From: Sipunculus nudus
Lineage: Eukaryota > Annelida > Sipuncula > Golfingiida > Sipunculidae
DNA length: 64,000 nt
Reading direction: 5' to 3'
Assembly (NCBI GenBank): GCA_026874595.1
Contig: CM049310.1
Coordinates: 34,785,558 to 34,849,557 of the forward strand
Part shown: positions 1-12,099 of the stretch, piece after piece
How positions within the stretch are numbered: the stretch's first letter is position 1
Layout: each line of letters starts with the position of its first letter
Made by a program: the position numbers and the translations under genes
The notes under the pieces: generated by a model
Database searches by the model: none
Seen by the model: only the letters and a program-made list of their open reading frames with translations
What the model was told of the DNA's origin: nothing

Positions 1-508
1 ACATGTGGAACAATATCTTTGTTAAGTACTGCCACAAGAAGATCAACAACTTCACTGCGGACTGCAGAGTATCCCCGACTGATGCTATTAGCACGGACTA
101 ACATTGTGGCCTTTACTAAAGAAGGGGGCAGCTCTTCTCCAAAGCCAGCCTTCAGGTGAGTGACTAATCCTGCCTGTACTGCATCTTCTTTCATATAACG
201 AACATCAGCACTGCCTCCGAACCCTGTATGAACTCCATAAACACAGGCACCTTCAGAAATCTTCTCTTGCAGGAACTCAAAACTATTTTTAATGGCTTCC
301 CTAGCTTCCTTGCTCAGACTGGCTGACTGGAATTTTTTTGTAAAGAAGCTGTGAATGTCACTGATACATAGATCATGGCCATTAATACTGATCTGACCTG
401 AGCTGGACTGGTAGTCTTCCAGTAGTCTGGTTACCTGCTGTAAATGTGGTGGGAGGTAGTCCTCTGTGGCTGCTGAACCCATTCTTTCACAGCCAACACA
501 ACAAGTAT
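1..508 (-). CDS. Aromatic amino acid ammonia-lyase / aminomutase (MIO family), partial exon, PAL-like
   Basis: Read on the minus strand, an open frame runs from a splice acceptor (AG at 510-509, after a T-rich tract) off the left window edge. The first Met is at 482-480 and about 160 residues are visible after it. They include YGVHTGFGGSADVR at about residues 82-95, which contains the conserved catalytic Tyr (Tyr82) of MIO enzymes, and MLVRANSISRGYSAVR about 40 residues later, a family hallmark. The Ala-Ser-Gly that forms the MIO cofactor would lie just beyond the edge. Family knowledge: these enzymes remove ammonia from His, Phe or Tyr, or act as aminomutases. The GFGGSAD block resembles fungal-type PAL more than animal HAL. 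The frame stays open upstream of the Met to the acceptor (CCVGC cluster), so the true start may be in an earlier exon or at this Met. Substrate cannot be told from this part. Confidence 0.88.
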
Positions 509-2335
509 CTGCAAAACAAAAAGTGATTCAATCAGCTTCATAGGAGATACACAGAACAAGATTTGACTCTTTTATTACACTGGCTGATGTCAACAGCACT
601 CTGATACAAATATTTTTCACACTGGGAGATATTCCCCACTTAACAGAAATAAGAAGCCAAAATCTGGCATCAACCAGTTGAATTTACTCTTGCACTCTCT
701 ACAGGTGGCACCACCTATGCAGTTATTTCAGATTCAAGTAAAAGATTTACTGACAGGTAGAACAGACCGGGAAAATACGCTGGAGTAATTTCCAAATTAG
801 ATAAACTAGTGAAAGTGTTGTAGTCAAGTCCTAACATCCGAGTCTGAGTGCAAGTCTGAGTCTAGGCCACTCAAGTCTGAGTCAAATTCCATGTCCTTGA
901 GGGTTGAGCCAAGTCTACCTTCTTCAAGGCCAAGTAACCTGGAACCTAAGTCCAAGCCCAAGATTTTTTTAAAATAAATTTGATTGTAAATTTGAGATTA
1001 TCCTATATAAACATGTCATTAAAGTATGTAAAAGAACATTTTCCTAGTGGACTAAACCTGATTTCTTGAGTCTCCACCTCTGAGCTTGAGTCAAGGACGA
1101 TCGGGTCAAAGTCTGCATCTCTAATGCAAGTCCAAGCCCCAGTCTTTCATCACTGACTAGCGGTATACCCTTACTTCCAATTCCAACGTGCAACATCAGC
1201 TTTTAGTCTGTACCAAAAATGGCAACAAAATGAACATTTTGATCTTTTGCGACGTCAGGGTTTGATAAAGGCATTGAAATACAACTGGAAAGTACTCCAG
1301 GGACAGTCTCCAGGTGGGAATTTATTTGCAGAGACAATTGTTCCAAGTAGAAGGAGGAACAATCTTGGGATGACCATGCCCTCATCCACAAATTACAGCA
1401 TGATGCTACATCAAACTAACAATTAAACAATTTGTGCTTGATTCAGAGATATCAATGTTAAAAATTTGGTTTAAATAAGATTTGATTTTGTTAAAAGAAT
1501 ATTAATGAGCCAATCAATTTAAGTAATACATACTTAAATTGAATGTATATTGAATATAAAAACATTTTTGGAATATATTATAATTTCCCCTTTTTGACAT
1601 TTTGACCTTGAAATTTGACCTGGAAGTTGATAATATTAAAATTCACCAGTTATCTCAGATATAGTAAACAGGTATAAGGGTAAAAATTCAAAGGTAAAAT
1701 CAAATGTCTCCTTGGCAATCGGTAGATTCCGAAACCTTTGACCATGGTCATACTTTCAAAAATGTTACTATACATTTACAGTATAACATATATATCTGAA
1801 TATTTAAGTTGATTCACAATTCCAATTGCATCAGAATCTATAGCTAATTGGGTCAGGTGATATCACATTATGCACACAGATATAATAATTTTTTTTTTAA
1901 ATCTATTTTTTGAATTTGCCAAACAATACATATCTGAAAACAACACCTGGATCCAGAATTCACAATTCTAAATTTTACCCTTTATTTATCTATGATCTGG
2001 CTCATTTATGATCAAATTATTCCTTCTGATGCATTTAATTATATTTAAATTTAGTGATTTAAATGGAAATTAATTTCTTTAAAAATGCTACATTACTGCA
2101 ACATGGCATCTTCTGGATTACTCAAGAAAATAGCCTAGTTTTTTAGCTTTTATTTTCAAATTTCAGAATTTAACAGATTTATTACATATGTGTACTTGCT
2201 GTGATTATTAAATAAAATGTACTTACAGGAAAAAAGTGCCATGGTCAAAGTTGGAAAAAAATGGTCCACAGGCTGAACAGCTGGCAGGGGAATTGACCTT
2301 GCCGGCAGTCTAGTCTACAGGTTTGACAGCTGGCA
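509..2335. other. Upstream of the ammonia-lyase exon; no gene recognised
   Basis: This should be an intron or the 5' flank of the minus-strand ammonia-lyase gene. It is AT-rich. A GGTGGCACCACC near-palindrome lies at 706-717, a variant of the GGTGGCGCCACC core seen elsewhere in the window. At 830-1140 there are degenerate short repeats of 'caagtctgagtc' and 'aagtccaagccc'. I could not identify an upstream exon. Confidence 0.5.
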
Positions 2336-2343
2336 AATAAATG

Positions 2344-3958
2344 CAGGGTTGGGTTTTAGGCTGCCCAAAACCTGTTTTTGGCAGGGCAGAGCCTAAAACC
2401 TGCCTTAAACTGCCTAAAATAGGTTTTAACCTGCCTAAAACTGCGTTTAACTGCCTAAAACCTTACGTACTCTCATCTATGACTTGCAGTTGAGCTATGT
2501 TTTATTATTACACAGCCAAATTTATTAAAGAAATATGCCCAACAAATTAAAAGTGAGGAACACTTTATTTAAACTAAATAAATTAAACCATGATACAAAA
2601 AAAAGCATCATATGAATACAACACTACTTCAGTTTTTCCTCTCATAGTTCTCACAGTTCTCTGACAGTTTCATCTTGTATCCCCAAATAATGGTCTGATG
2701 TCTCCCACCTCCATTACTGCCATTACTGCTAATTTATAAAAAAATGCTCATACTGTAAGCTTATAACCAGATACTTCCATTGGATTTTTTATCAAAATTG
2801 GATTAAATTTTGTTATATATGCGAATGTTTTCTTAAATTTAAAAAGTTGTTCCATTTACACTGATAAATAGCCCTGTATACTGTAGTCTCACTAATATAT
2901 CATGTATGTTTTGTATGCCTGTAGCTCCAAATGGCAAAAAGCAAAAGACTGATGTTTTAAATTATAACATATCTTTTATGCTAGCCATCAACTAAAAATA
3001 TGATAATATCATTTACATTATCTGATTATGAACAAGGTTATTTATTCCCTTAGCTAGGTCATCCTTTGTCAAATTTTAAGATATTGTGTACATTCTTATT
3101 GTCTATATAATGATGGGTATGCTCTTGTTAACTGTATGATAAGATTGTGAAAGGTTTACCTTGTGAAAATGGAACCCTCAAAAAACACTATAATTAGTAT
3201 AAAACTGAAAACTTTGAAAATATATTGCAGTGAATATGTTGCAAACCACAGAAAATGCATAATCACTTTTAGACTGTGTTCAACCTAAAGGCCTGAGAAA
3301 CTTACATGTCATGGTCGGGGCCCTGACTGCATCACTCAGTAAAAAGTTTGACTCCGGAACAGTTTTCAGGGCAAGGGCTTTGATTGCATCATCCTAGTCA
3401 TGTATGAAAGTTCACATGAACATCCTCTAGGACACAGCAGTGGGACTTATGACCATTGAGTCTTATGTTTTGACCCCATCACCCTGACAAATAGTAATTA
3501 ACTGGTCTAATCAAGCATGGCCTCCCCCTCTGATACCCTGCTTACAAGAGGCATACTGGAAGTTCCATTACATCATTCCTGGTAGCAGGGCACTCATTAT
3601 CAAACCCAAAGGGTCCTGATAATGTCATTACCTTGACCCATGAAACCATATGCCACACAAACATGGTTTCATGCTCAAAAAACCTATAAAGGCTCTTTGA
3701 AGACTGCATGGTACCATCCAACAGGAAATCATGCATTCCTAACACCTGAAACCTTCCAGAAGCCAAGCAAAGCCTTGTGACTGCAGCACCCTAGCCTGTT
3801 TGTTAGTTTTATAGATCTTTGAGTCAAAATTTACACATATAGAGGTTTTCAGCACTTTCGGTGCCCAAAACCTGCCTAAAACCTATTTTAGGCGGGGCAG
3901 TTTTAACCAGGTTATAACGTATGGTTAAAACCTTCCTGCCAAAAACTTGCCAACCCTG
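2344..3958. mobile_element. hAT-like non-autonomous DNA transposon with 8-bp target duplication
   Basis: The left end begins CAGGGTTGGGTTTTAGG and the right end finishes CTTGCCAACCCTG, so the outer nine bases are inverted copies (CAGGGTTGG/CCAACCCTG). Sub-terminal stretches at both ends are dense in 'cctaaaacctgcc' motifs. Flanks are aataaatg (2336-2343) and aattaatg (3959-3966), matching at 7 of 8 bases, as expected for a hAT target duplication. No transposase frame is visible inside, so it would need a transposase from elsewhere. Confidence 0.75.
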
Positions 3959-3966
3959 AATTAATG

Positions 3967-6217
3967 TATGCTCTAATTTCTGTGTGATACTCAGTAATTT
4001 CCATTATTATTTTGACAATGACCTCACAGCTGACTTACCAAATAAGATATTTTGATGGTGTGTGTGTCAGAATTTAACAAGGTTTGGATATCTCACAACA
4101 CAATAGGCTCAATAGCATTAATTGGGTGTGGTGTCAGATTGTTTGATTACCTTTGATCAATTAATTAGCCGATCCTTGGACCATTCATCTGACATATTCT
4201 GAAATGTTTGTTTCAACACACTAATTATTTGTTTGCTTAAAGCACACTAAACAGTTCCCTGCACACATATTCACCATATATCCATTAACAGTTTGTTATC
4301 AAAGTTCTTCTGCTGTACCAATATCATCAATTGATGGTACATATCACACATACGGTCAACATAGGCAGACACAAACAACGACCAGATGGGCATTTAATTA
4401 GTTCTGAAATAGACAAAAAATGCACAATTTTAACAATCAATCACAATGGCTGTAGGATGTGGATTATCAATGTGTTTGTTTGTTTATATGATAATCCCTG
4501 GTATGATTCTCATTGTGTTCAGATAGAGTTGCTTCATTTTGGTGTTTTCATGTTCCAAGTTAAAATCCAACCCAGTTACCTGTTTTTTTTTAATTTAGCA
4601 ACATTTTACTAATTATTACTATTAGGTCTTGAATGTCATAAACTAAGCAGCTGCCACTTAGTGATATCAGTTAAAGCATTGTCAGCTGCCCAGTGGCTGG
4701 TGTGTAGACTGTCTAGGCAGTCGACTGTGTCGGCTGACTAGACAGTCCAGGGGTCTGACACTCTGCAGAAGACAATGTAGGCTGCCTAGACACTTCCCTA
4801 CTTAGAGCAGTTTCATGATGAATGTCAGAACTGATTGTGTATATGTTAGTTAGTTTGTAAGAAATAATGTTGGGTGCATATATGACATGATACATCATGG
4901 GTGGTTACCCTACTTAATGGCGAGGGTTTTAAAATAATCCTGTAAGGATGAAATGGAGTTTTTTATACAGTTTCTTTTACATTAATAACAGTTTTAGCAG
5001 GTATTTACAGGTTTTTACACTGTTATGTTAAAAACAGGTTTTTACCAGTAATAACCCCTACCCTGAGTCTATATATGGCACTGGTTTTTGAGCAGGACCC
5101 GAATAAAACATATGGAAGGCCTTAATTCCACTCCCTGGGAGAAGTGATAATTTCCACTCCCCCTAATGGTAAAGGCTGGTGCAGTCTGAACATATATACA
5201 TATATATATTTTAAATGAAATGTATTTAAAAAGTTCAATTATTACTGCATTAAACATAAGTTAAAAACATTTTTGATTTGCCAGTGTAAATCACTGTAAA
5301 GTTATATTAATAATTGTGACAAAGTTTTAAAGAAATATAAAAACTTATATTTTTCTGCCAATATTTAAAATATGTCAACTAGTTTGATTCATAAATTTAT
5401 AAATTTTGTATTCAGAATGAGAACAAGTAGCTCAGGTAGCTCAAATAGGGTGAGAAATAATATAACAACACTTGTTTCATGGCTCAATCCTCCTCAGTAG
5501 ATGGATAGCGCCTAATCAGTAGGGCTAGTCTAGTGTATGTCTCCACAAGCCTAGTGCTAGCTCAGTGCACAGGTTAAGTTTAGACGGTTGCACTGGAACA
5601 GCACCCACTACTCTGGTTGGTGATTTCATGAATTTATCCCACCACTGATTTTATCCAGAACAATTTGATTGACATATGACTGTAGTGCATGTCAAAATAA
5701 GTGAGCTTTGTCTAAGAAAAACTAGAACCACAAAGAAACATTGGATGCATATATGAGTAATAATAAGACAGTTGTCACCAATTTGGACACAAAGGTAAGA
5801 CAAATTACTATCTACTGTTATATTATACCTGTGCTATCCTATATAGAGCTGATGTAAATGGCTTTTAAACTTGCAAACATTTAACTTTTATATTGTATTA
5901 TGGGTGTGAAAATAAGCATTCTTTATTTCAACTCCCAGGGGGGAATCAAAATAAGCATTCTTTATTTCCACTCCCCAGGGCAGTGGAAATAAGCACTTCC
6001 AAAAATTAATGTGCTTCTTCTAATCATATGTGGGTGTGTTATCTGAACTGCATGCAGTTTGAAAAACATAGTATATTGGTGTCTATGTGCCAATACAGGG
6101 GCACATCTGTGATCCTATAATGTTATTCACTTTTATTACTTTTACTTCATGGTCAAGTTCACTTTGCTAAATTATCAGCTTGAAATTTACAATAATTTTG
6201 TTTTTGTATACCCTAAG
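3967..6217. other. Intergenic, AT-rich; no gene recognised
   Basis: No coding signal stands out. A 14-bp stem hairpin (13/14 paired) is at 4707-4747. At 5925-5995 'aataagcattctttatttc.actcccc' is repeated twice. Confidence 0.5.
4707..4747. repeat. Inverted repeat / hairpin
   Basis: GACTGTCTAGGCAG (4707-4720) pairs with CTGACTAGACAGTC (4734-4747) at 13 of 14 positions across a 13-base loop. No function is assigned. Confidence 0.6.
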
Positions 6218-6420
6218 CAGAAGCGGATCTAGGTGGGAGGTCCAAGGGGTCAGGACCCCCCCCCCCCCCTTTTTCACCCGAAGCAACCTTTTTTACGGGG
6301 TTTTAGACATAATTTTGCGGCCTGGACCCCCCTTTTCCAGACCTGATGACTTTTTTTTAGGATTTTCATTGGTCTCCTGGGTTGGACCGCCCCTTTTCCT
6401 AAATCCTGGATCTGCCCCTG
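6218..6420. mobile_element. Short MITE-like element with CAGRRGCRGATCYAGG ends and a poly-C tract
   Basis: The left end CAGAAGCGGATCTAGG and the right end CCTGGATCTGCCCCTG are inverted copies with a few mismatches. The interior is rich in poly-C (14 C at 6256-6269) and 'ggacccccctttt'. A related end lies at 61014. The target duplication is unclear. Confidence 0.6.
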
Positions 6421-8513
6421 ATAAGCAACAAATGTTTGTATAAACAAGCACAAAAGGGTACAGAGCGAGGAGTCTTTTCTAGTATGTTAAGATAAATTTA
6501 CACTAGGATTAGGAAGTAGGAACAACAGGTTTGAATTTAATCATATTTTGCCTGACATGTAGGTTGTGCCAACAGCAGCACCAAACAAATAATTATAATT
6601 TTCCAAAAAAAATTCTGCACCTTTTTCCCCGTTCATTTGGGATTATCACCAACCTTAGTACTAATACTAGAGTCTAGAGTAATATGCATGTTGCAGTGTC
6701 TTGGTGTAACCTCTGGTGATTTCAGTTATATAAATATTTCATCATATTATTATTAGTTGCAATAAAATGGAACGACCTCTGGTAGGTCCTTCAGAACAAT
6801 CTGAAAAGAACTGCAAGGTTAAACCTCATGCACATTTGTGTTGAGACAAGCTCCCACTGAGAGAACTTCTTTCCTACTACAATGTCAATGAATGGTTATC
6901 AGGGTTATGCAAGCGACAGATCCCGGACTAAGCGGTACTGTCTTTTACATGTATTATCGCCACCCACCACGTGCATTATTTGTTATAGTCTGATCAGTTA
7001 AAGTCCATTTTGGTAAATTTGAAGGTATCTTATACCACTCACGTTTAATTCATCCAGAAAATACGGTAAGACCTTTCACAATGACACAATTCCCGGCAGT
7101 TTGATCGGCTAGTCCCAGTGTCCTCTCACCTTGGACTGGCCAGTTTGTTAGCACGCGGTTACAATACTCCTACCACGTCACGAGCTCATTTACATAGACA
7201 TGTAAACAGTATTGACTGGTTCCGTGCTCAGATGTTGGACATTTCTCCAAAATAAACGGACTCGATCGGTACCTAAAATGCAATGGACCAGTCCAGGACC
7301 AATTATATTATTTCCCACTTGGGTCATTCTACGAAAAACAGCCTATAGTATTTCAACAGGAACAACATCCGAAAAATACAGGGTCGGAAAAATTTGTCTT
7401 AATCCCTTAAAAGAAAGGTTGTGGCGACTGAAAAAGGGGAGTTGGTCGGTCGGGGTCCCCACTCCGTAAACTACATGTAAACTACATGAAACTAATTTCA
7501 GCAGAGCACTTTATTCCATGAAAAGATTTAATTGCCCTATGTGTATTTCAACACCTATACAGACTTTAAGTATGCAGTGCTTGGAAATTATTGAAAGATT
7601 GAGTGTGATATTTTCTTACCAACTTCAGTGTTCTAAAGATAGAAAAACTAATTAAGGTTCGCCTGTATAATGTATTCAAAGAAAAAATATATTTTACCCT
7701 GCAAAATGCGTATTTTTTATTAAATGAGCAATGTAAAATTCTGGGAAAAAAAAAACAGCAGCAACCCATAGAAATCGATATGCTATAAGGAAAATATGGC
7801 AACTAACTTCGTTTAGTAAAAATATTGGAGATAAAAGCATATTCTAATATGTTTTACGTATACGTCATTTTTTTCTTGAAATAAAAGCAATTTTAAAATA
7901 TATCGGGACTGAAGAAATATAACGGTGGAATATAACCATTGCTTAATTAATTCATAAAGTATGCACCCAAATTAAAATATAGGTTTAAAAGTGTTGTACT
8001 AATTTCGCATCTGTTTATAGTTAGTATTTGCATAGAGTTTTTACGTGGTGAGTAGGGAAACAGAGCACAAGATGCACAGTCAGGAGATCGTTAGTTCAAA
8101 TCTCATGCGTGGAACCGTGAAATGTCTCACGACCGGCAAATCCGGGTGAGGGCTGTGCATGTAGGCTTTATGGAAGCCTGTACCTCACTGCCGTGTGTCA
8201 CTCACAAAACAGTACGCGTACGGCTTTAGGTGTTCCTAGGTGAATGGACCAGTAAAGAAGTGATTAGGCCTACAGGTGCGGTATATCGAGCTGGTATGAC
8301 GCACGGGAAATCGTGTACCTCTACCAAGTCCCAAACTGAAAAAGCAATCTCCCCCCCCCCCCCCCCATTATTTGAAAATTAAACATTGTATAGTTTTAAC
8401 CGACCAAAAAAGCATAAATCGACATATGAGAGAAGACCGTTCTTGCTTCTTCTATGCGTTAAAGAAAATATTAAAAATTGTAAACACCAAATGTTAGTAC
8501 ATGTATTTATCTA
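6421..8513. other. Intergenic; possible tRNA-derived SINE fragment near 8045-8290; poly-C tract
   Basis: No gene is recognised. Around 8090-8105 'gttagttcaaatctcatg' resembles a tRNA B box, followed by a GC-richer ~180-bp body, so a decayed SINE is possible. A run of 16 C lies at 8351-8366. Confidence 0.35.
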
Positions 8514-8966
8514 TAGGTGCCCATTCACCTACCTTTCGAACAAGAATATATGTGATTTCTTGCTTCCTCTGTGAATATATTAATGATCTAAGGTTAATTT
8601 TAGGTTGTGAAAAGTACATAACTCCTTCATGAAGGATGCATGAACTTGTTTATCAACAACATGTTTGTAAACACAGCAATGATGACAAACAGGAAAAACA
8701 TGTAACCTTAGGTGGTAGGTTGCATATATGCGGAGGGAGAAAGGTCACTTGTTGCAAAACGCCATTTGCAAAGCTCTAGCTGATCTGACTTGCTGCCAGA
8801 TGCCATTGTTTAATTTGTTTTAAATATTTTGGCAGAACCCCTATTATTTTAAGCATGATGGTGTACAGCCTGTGTGCGATGGTATCCCTGTTTTCTGGCC
8901 TATTTTTATAAAAGCTCCAAGGGATTACATTTAGTTTATAAAGGTCAGATAGGTGATTGGGCCCCT
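8514..8966 (+). mobile_element. TTAA-flanked MITE, copy 1
   Basis: It starts at about 'aggtgcccattcaccta' and ends 'taggtgattgggcccct' followed by TTAA at 8967-8970. It is inverted relative to the copy at 16927-17298, with which it shares the ends and interior blocks ('aaaagctccaagggatta', 'gaacttgtttatcaacaac'). TTAA target sites are typical of piggyBac-type transposition. No transposase frame is visible. The left TTAA is not preserved. Confidence 0.6.
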
Positions 8967-9319
8967 TTAATATAGAGTCATGGTAGGCCTATACGACGAC
9001 AATAGGTATACCACTGATATATACTCTTTGCAGTCTTTCGATCCTTTATATAGAAATAAAAAGTGGATTACTCATTAACATAACTAAAGAATAACACACA
9101 AGTTACATGCTTATAAATAGGGATATTATCAGGAGCAATATTTTACCTATTCTTTCATAGTATCAATTCAATGTTGCCTTATACAAATGTTTCCTACAAA
9201 ACCAATCCAGCACATTTCCTCGCATACGACTGTTTAACACATTGATATAGCCATGCGTGTTGGTAAACACAGTCTGTTACACAGTCATAACAAGGCCGCG
9301 TGACCAGAGGTCTGATTAA

Positions 9320-9609
9320 GAGGGGCAATTCGTGGTGTTTTAGCCAGCGGGAACATGTATTATATTTTTTGGACCAAGTCAGTCAGGGCATCTCCTGATT
9401 GGCGTTTATTGTGGCTCCGCGCAGCACACGGCCCGACGCATTAAGTTTATGTTGACACCTGCGATCGGGCCCGGTTCACTGTTTTAACACTCGTTTACAG
9501 GAGTAAGCACACGGTTTCAAGGCAATATTTTGGTAAATACAGATTTATTTTAAAGGGAAGAAGCTATTTTCGTGTTAACACAACATGCTTTATAGGTGAT
9601 TGGGCCTCT
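9320..9609. mobile_element. TTAA-flanked MITE, related short element
   Basis: TTAA at 9316-9319 is followed by GAGGGGCAATTCG. The right end reads GATTGGGCCTCT followed by TTAA at 9610-9613. The ends are imperfect inverted copies and match the termini of the elements at 8514 and 16927, though the interior differs. Confidence 0.5.
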
Positions 9610-11374
9610 TTAAAGCACTGCAGTTGGGTGGCCTATTTATAATCGAAACAATCCATTGTATCAAATTGATAGAGCGTATCATGTAAGGGCTTAAAACATA
9701 GTTTCCAGGATGTTCATTAGTGACACTGTTTAAACGCTTAGTGTGAATCATCTCATTATTATGTTAGGTATACGTGAATACTATATCTGAAAGACAGTAT
9801 TATATTTATATACGGTAAAACACTTTAGTAAAAAGAACTTTCAACACTTTCATACACGAACTGTTTCGTGCATTTATTAGACCTCCATATCATGGCGGTG
9901 GAAGTATATTCATGTGAACATACTATACACGCGTCTCAGTTGCAGAAAAAACGTCAAGCATTCCTGTGCATCCCTTCCCTATACCATTGTCTGTTGCCCC
10001 TTTCACAGGCTACATTGCTTTGGCCTTCAATTGAGTACATACATTTTTTTTTAATTTGCTTGAACCCATATAGCTGAAGGGGGCGGTCCCAGAGAGGGGG
10101 TTCGGGAATCGTGTAAAGCCGCAAAATTTTCCTCTCGGAGGCCCTGTATATATGTAGCTCTATTAAGTCTTCACTTGGACCAATTTGAAAGAAATATAGA
10201 TCACATTGATCCCTGTAAATCAATGAAATTCTCGTGCAATTTTTCAGCCAGTTTGGCCTAACGAGGCCCAATTAAGGTATGTGGATAAGGTGTGAAAACA
10301 GACGCACAGATAGACTCAGTGCAGGGAGTAAAGGTCAGAGGTCAACCCAAAATGAGGGGGAACAAATGTTTTGAAGGTATAATCTGAAAAGGATTTATCT
10401 GAAATCGATTCAGATAAACGATTCAGAAAATTTGTAAACATTAAAATCAAAACAGATAGTCAAACTGAATTTCTCAGATCCTAGCATGGTTAGAGAGATA
10501 AATTTGTATCTGCATAATGGACATTGCTCTACTTTTCTCATGTAAATATTCCTATATTCTCTTATGGACCCTTTCATGACATCATTTTTTTTTAACTCGC
10601 CAAAAAGATAAACCAAGCAAAACGATAAAAAAATTCAAATTTGGCAATATGATGTGAATGCGTTCGTTTCACTCAAGGATGGTCTTAATAGACGCATGGT
10701 CTTATTAGACAGGTGGTCTTTCAGACAGGTTCCATTGCTAATGAAAACATTTAAATTTCACGTGTCGAACTCCACGAGGTCGAATTCTTTGTTGTGTAGC
10801 AGAACACAGCTCGGTACCGGCGAATACTGGTACCGTGGAAGAAATTCGGTTATAAAATTATATTAAGTTGAAACTATCCAACAGGGCCCGGTAAGCTGTA
10901 GAAAGCGTACCGGCCGTTCTGATTTTGGCTCGTAGTCGTACATTTGGTTCTTTTTTTTTTAATTTGAATATATTCATTTTCTCTTTTTAAAGTATATATC
11001 AATATAATGTATATAAGAATGTTTTAATATATATAATTTTAAAATATTAATAACTTTAGAATTGTTAATGATGCATGCTGAATATAAATGTTTCTGTGGG
11101 GGAGGTGACTGAGATCCCCTTAACGCTTGTGTATATGCCGGCTGGGGAATGCTTGAAGGGGAGACCCACTCTGTCGAGAACACCGACCTATCTAAGTAAC
11201 AGTTTAGTTTCCATGCGTGAACACTTCACCCACCGTTGAGTCACGGTCTTTTTGCAAAACAAGGCATTGCCCTTAACTTTAAGGTTACTGCACACAGGTA
11301 GATGGATTTGCTCCGGTGTTCAAACTGACTCAAAATGCCAGCAATTTCATACCTAAAATGGACACACTACATCA
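9610..11374. other. Intergenic with a dispersed-repeat fragment
   Basis: At about 10160-10365 the motifs 'gtgcaatttttcagccag', 'acagacgcacagatagac' and 'aaaggtcagaggtca' recur in the same order at 21190-21310, so this is a second copy of the same repeat. No gene is recognised. Confidence 0.5.
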
Positions 11375-12099
11375 CTTGTGACAGTTAATTGGTTAAGACT
11401 TTTTTGTGTAATGAGCGAGTCGTGACTAGAACGGAGTCTTTTTAATTTTTTTACCTGAATCGTTGATTATAATGAGACATTTATGGACATGATTAATTCC
11501 CTTCTATTTAAGTATTCACCGTACTGGATGTATAAACTTTGATAAACAGTTAGATATACATATTTTACAGAGACTTGATAATGATCTAGAAAAGTACTCA
11601 GAGGGCGCAGACCTCCGCCATGGCAGTTCATTTTCCCCATATGCCATTGTCAGAAATATGTGATTTTCACAGCAGGACAATCATCGAACGTTATAGCATA
11701 CTGACACTGAGCGCCATCAATGGGCAACAAATTTAAGGCAGCTTATTACCCTATATGGTATTGTCAGAAATGCAGCATTTTCTCAAACAAAATCCTGGAT
11801 CCAGGAGGTGATCCGGCTCACCCAAAAATTTAATCAATTTTTTCCTGAATAGTTGGCGAGCTATCTTAAAAAAAATCATTAAAATCCGTTTGTATCTTTT
11901 TTGAGTAATGTTAAAATAAATATGTTATATTGGTCATGGGCCAAAATGACTGTTTATCAAAGTTTATGCATCCGGTACGGTGAATACTTAAATAGAACGG
12001 AATTAAGCCTGTTCATACACGGATTAAATTTAAAACGACTCAGTTCTAGTCACGACTTGCTCATTACACCAAGAGTACTTAATCACTAACTGTCACGAG
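11375..12099. mobile_element. Foldback element with ~150-175 bp terminal inverted repeats
   Basis: The left arm (about 11375-11552) starts CTTGTGACAGTTA and the right arm (about 11948-12099) ends TAACTGTCACGAG. Between them the arms share, inverted, 'gtaatgagcgagtcgtgac', 'ctatttaagtattcaccgta' and 'ataaactttgataaacagt'. The ~395-bp interior has no coding frame. This is a non-autonomous DNA transposon (MITE/foldback); superfamily not determined. Confidence 0.75.
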
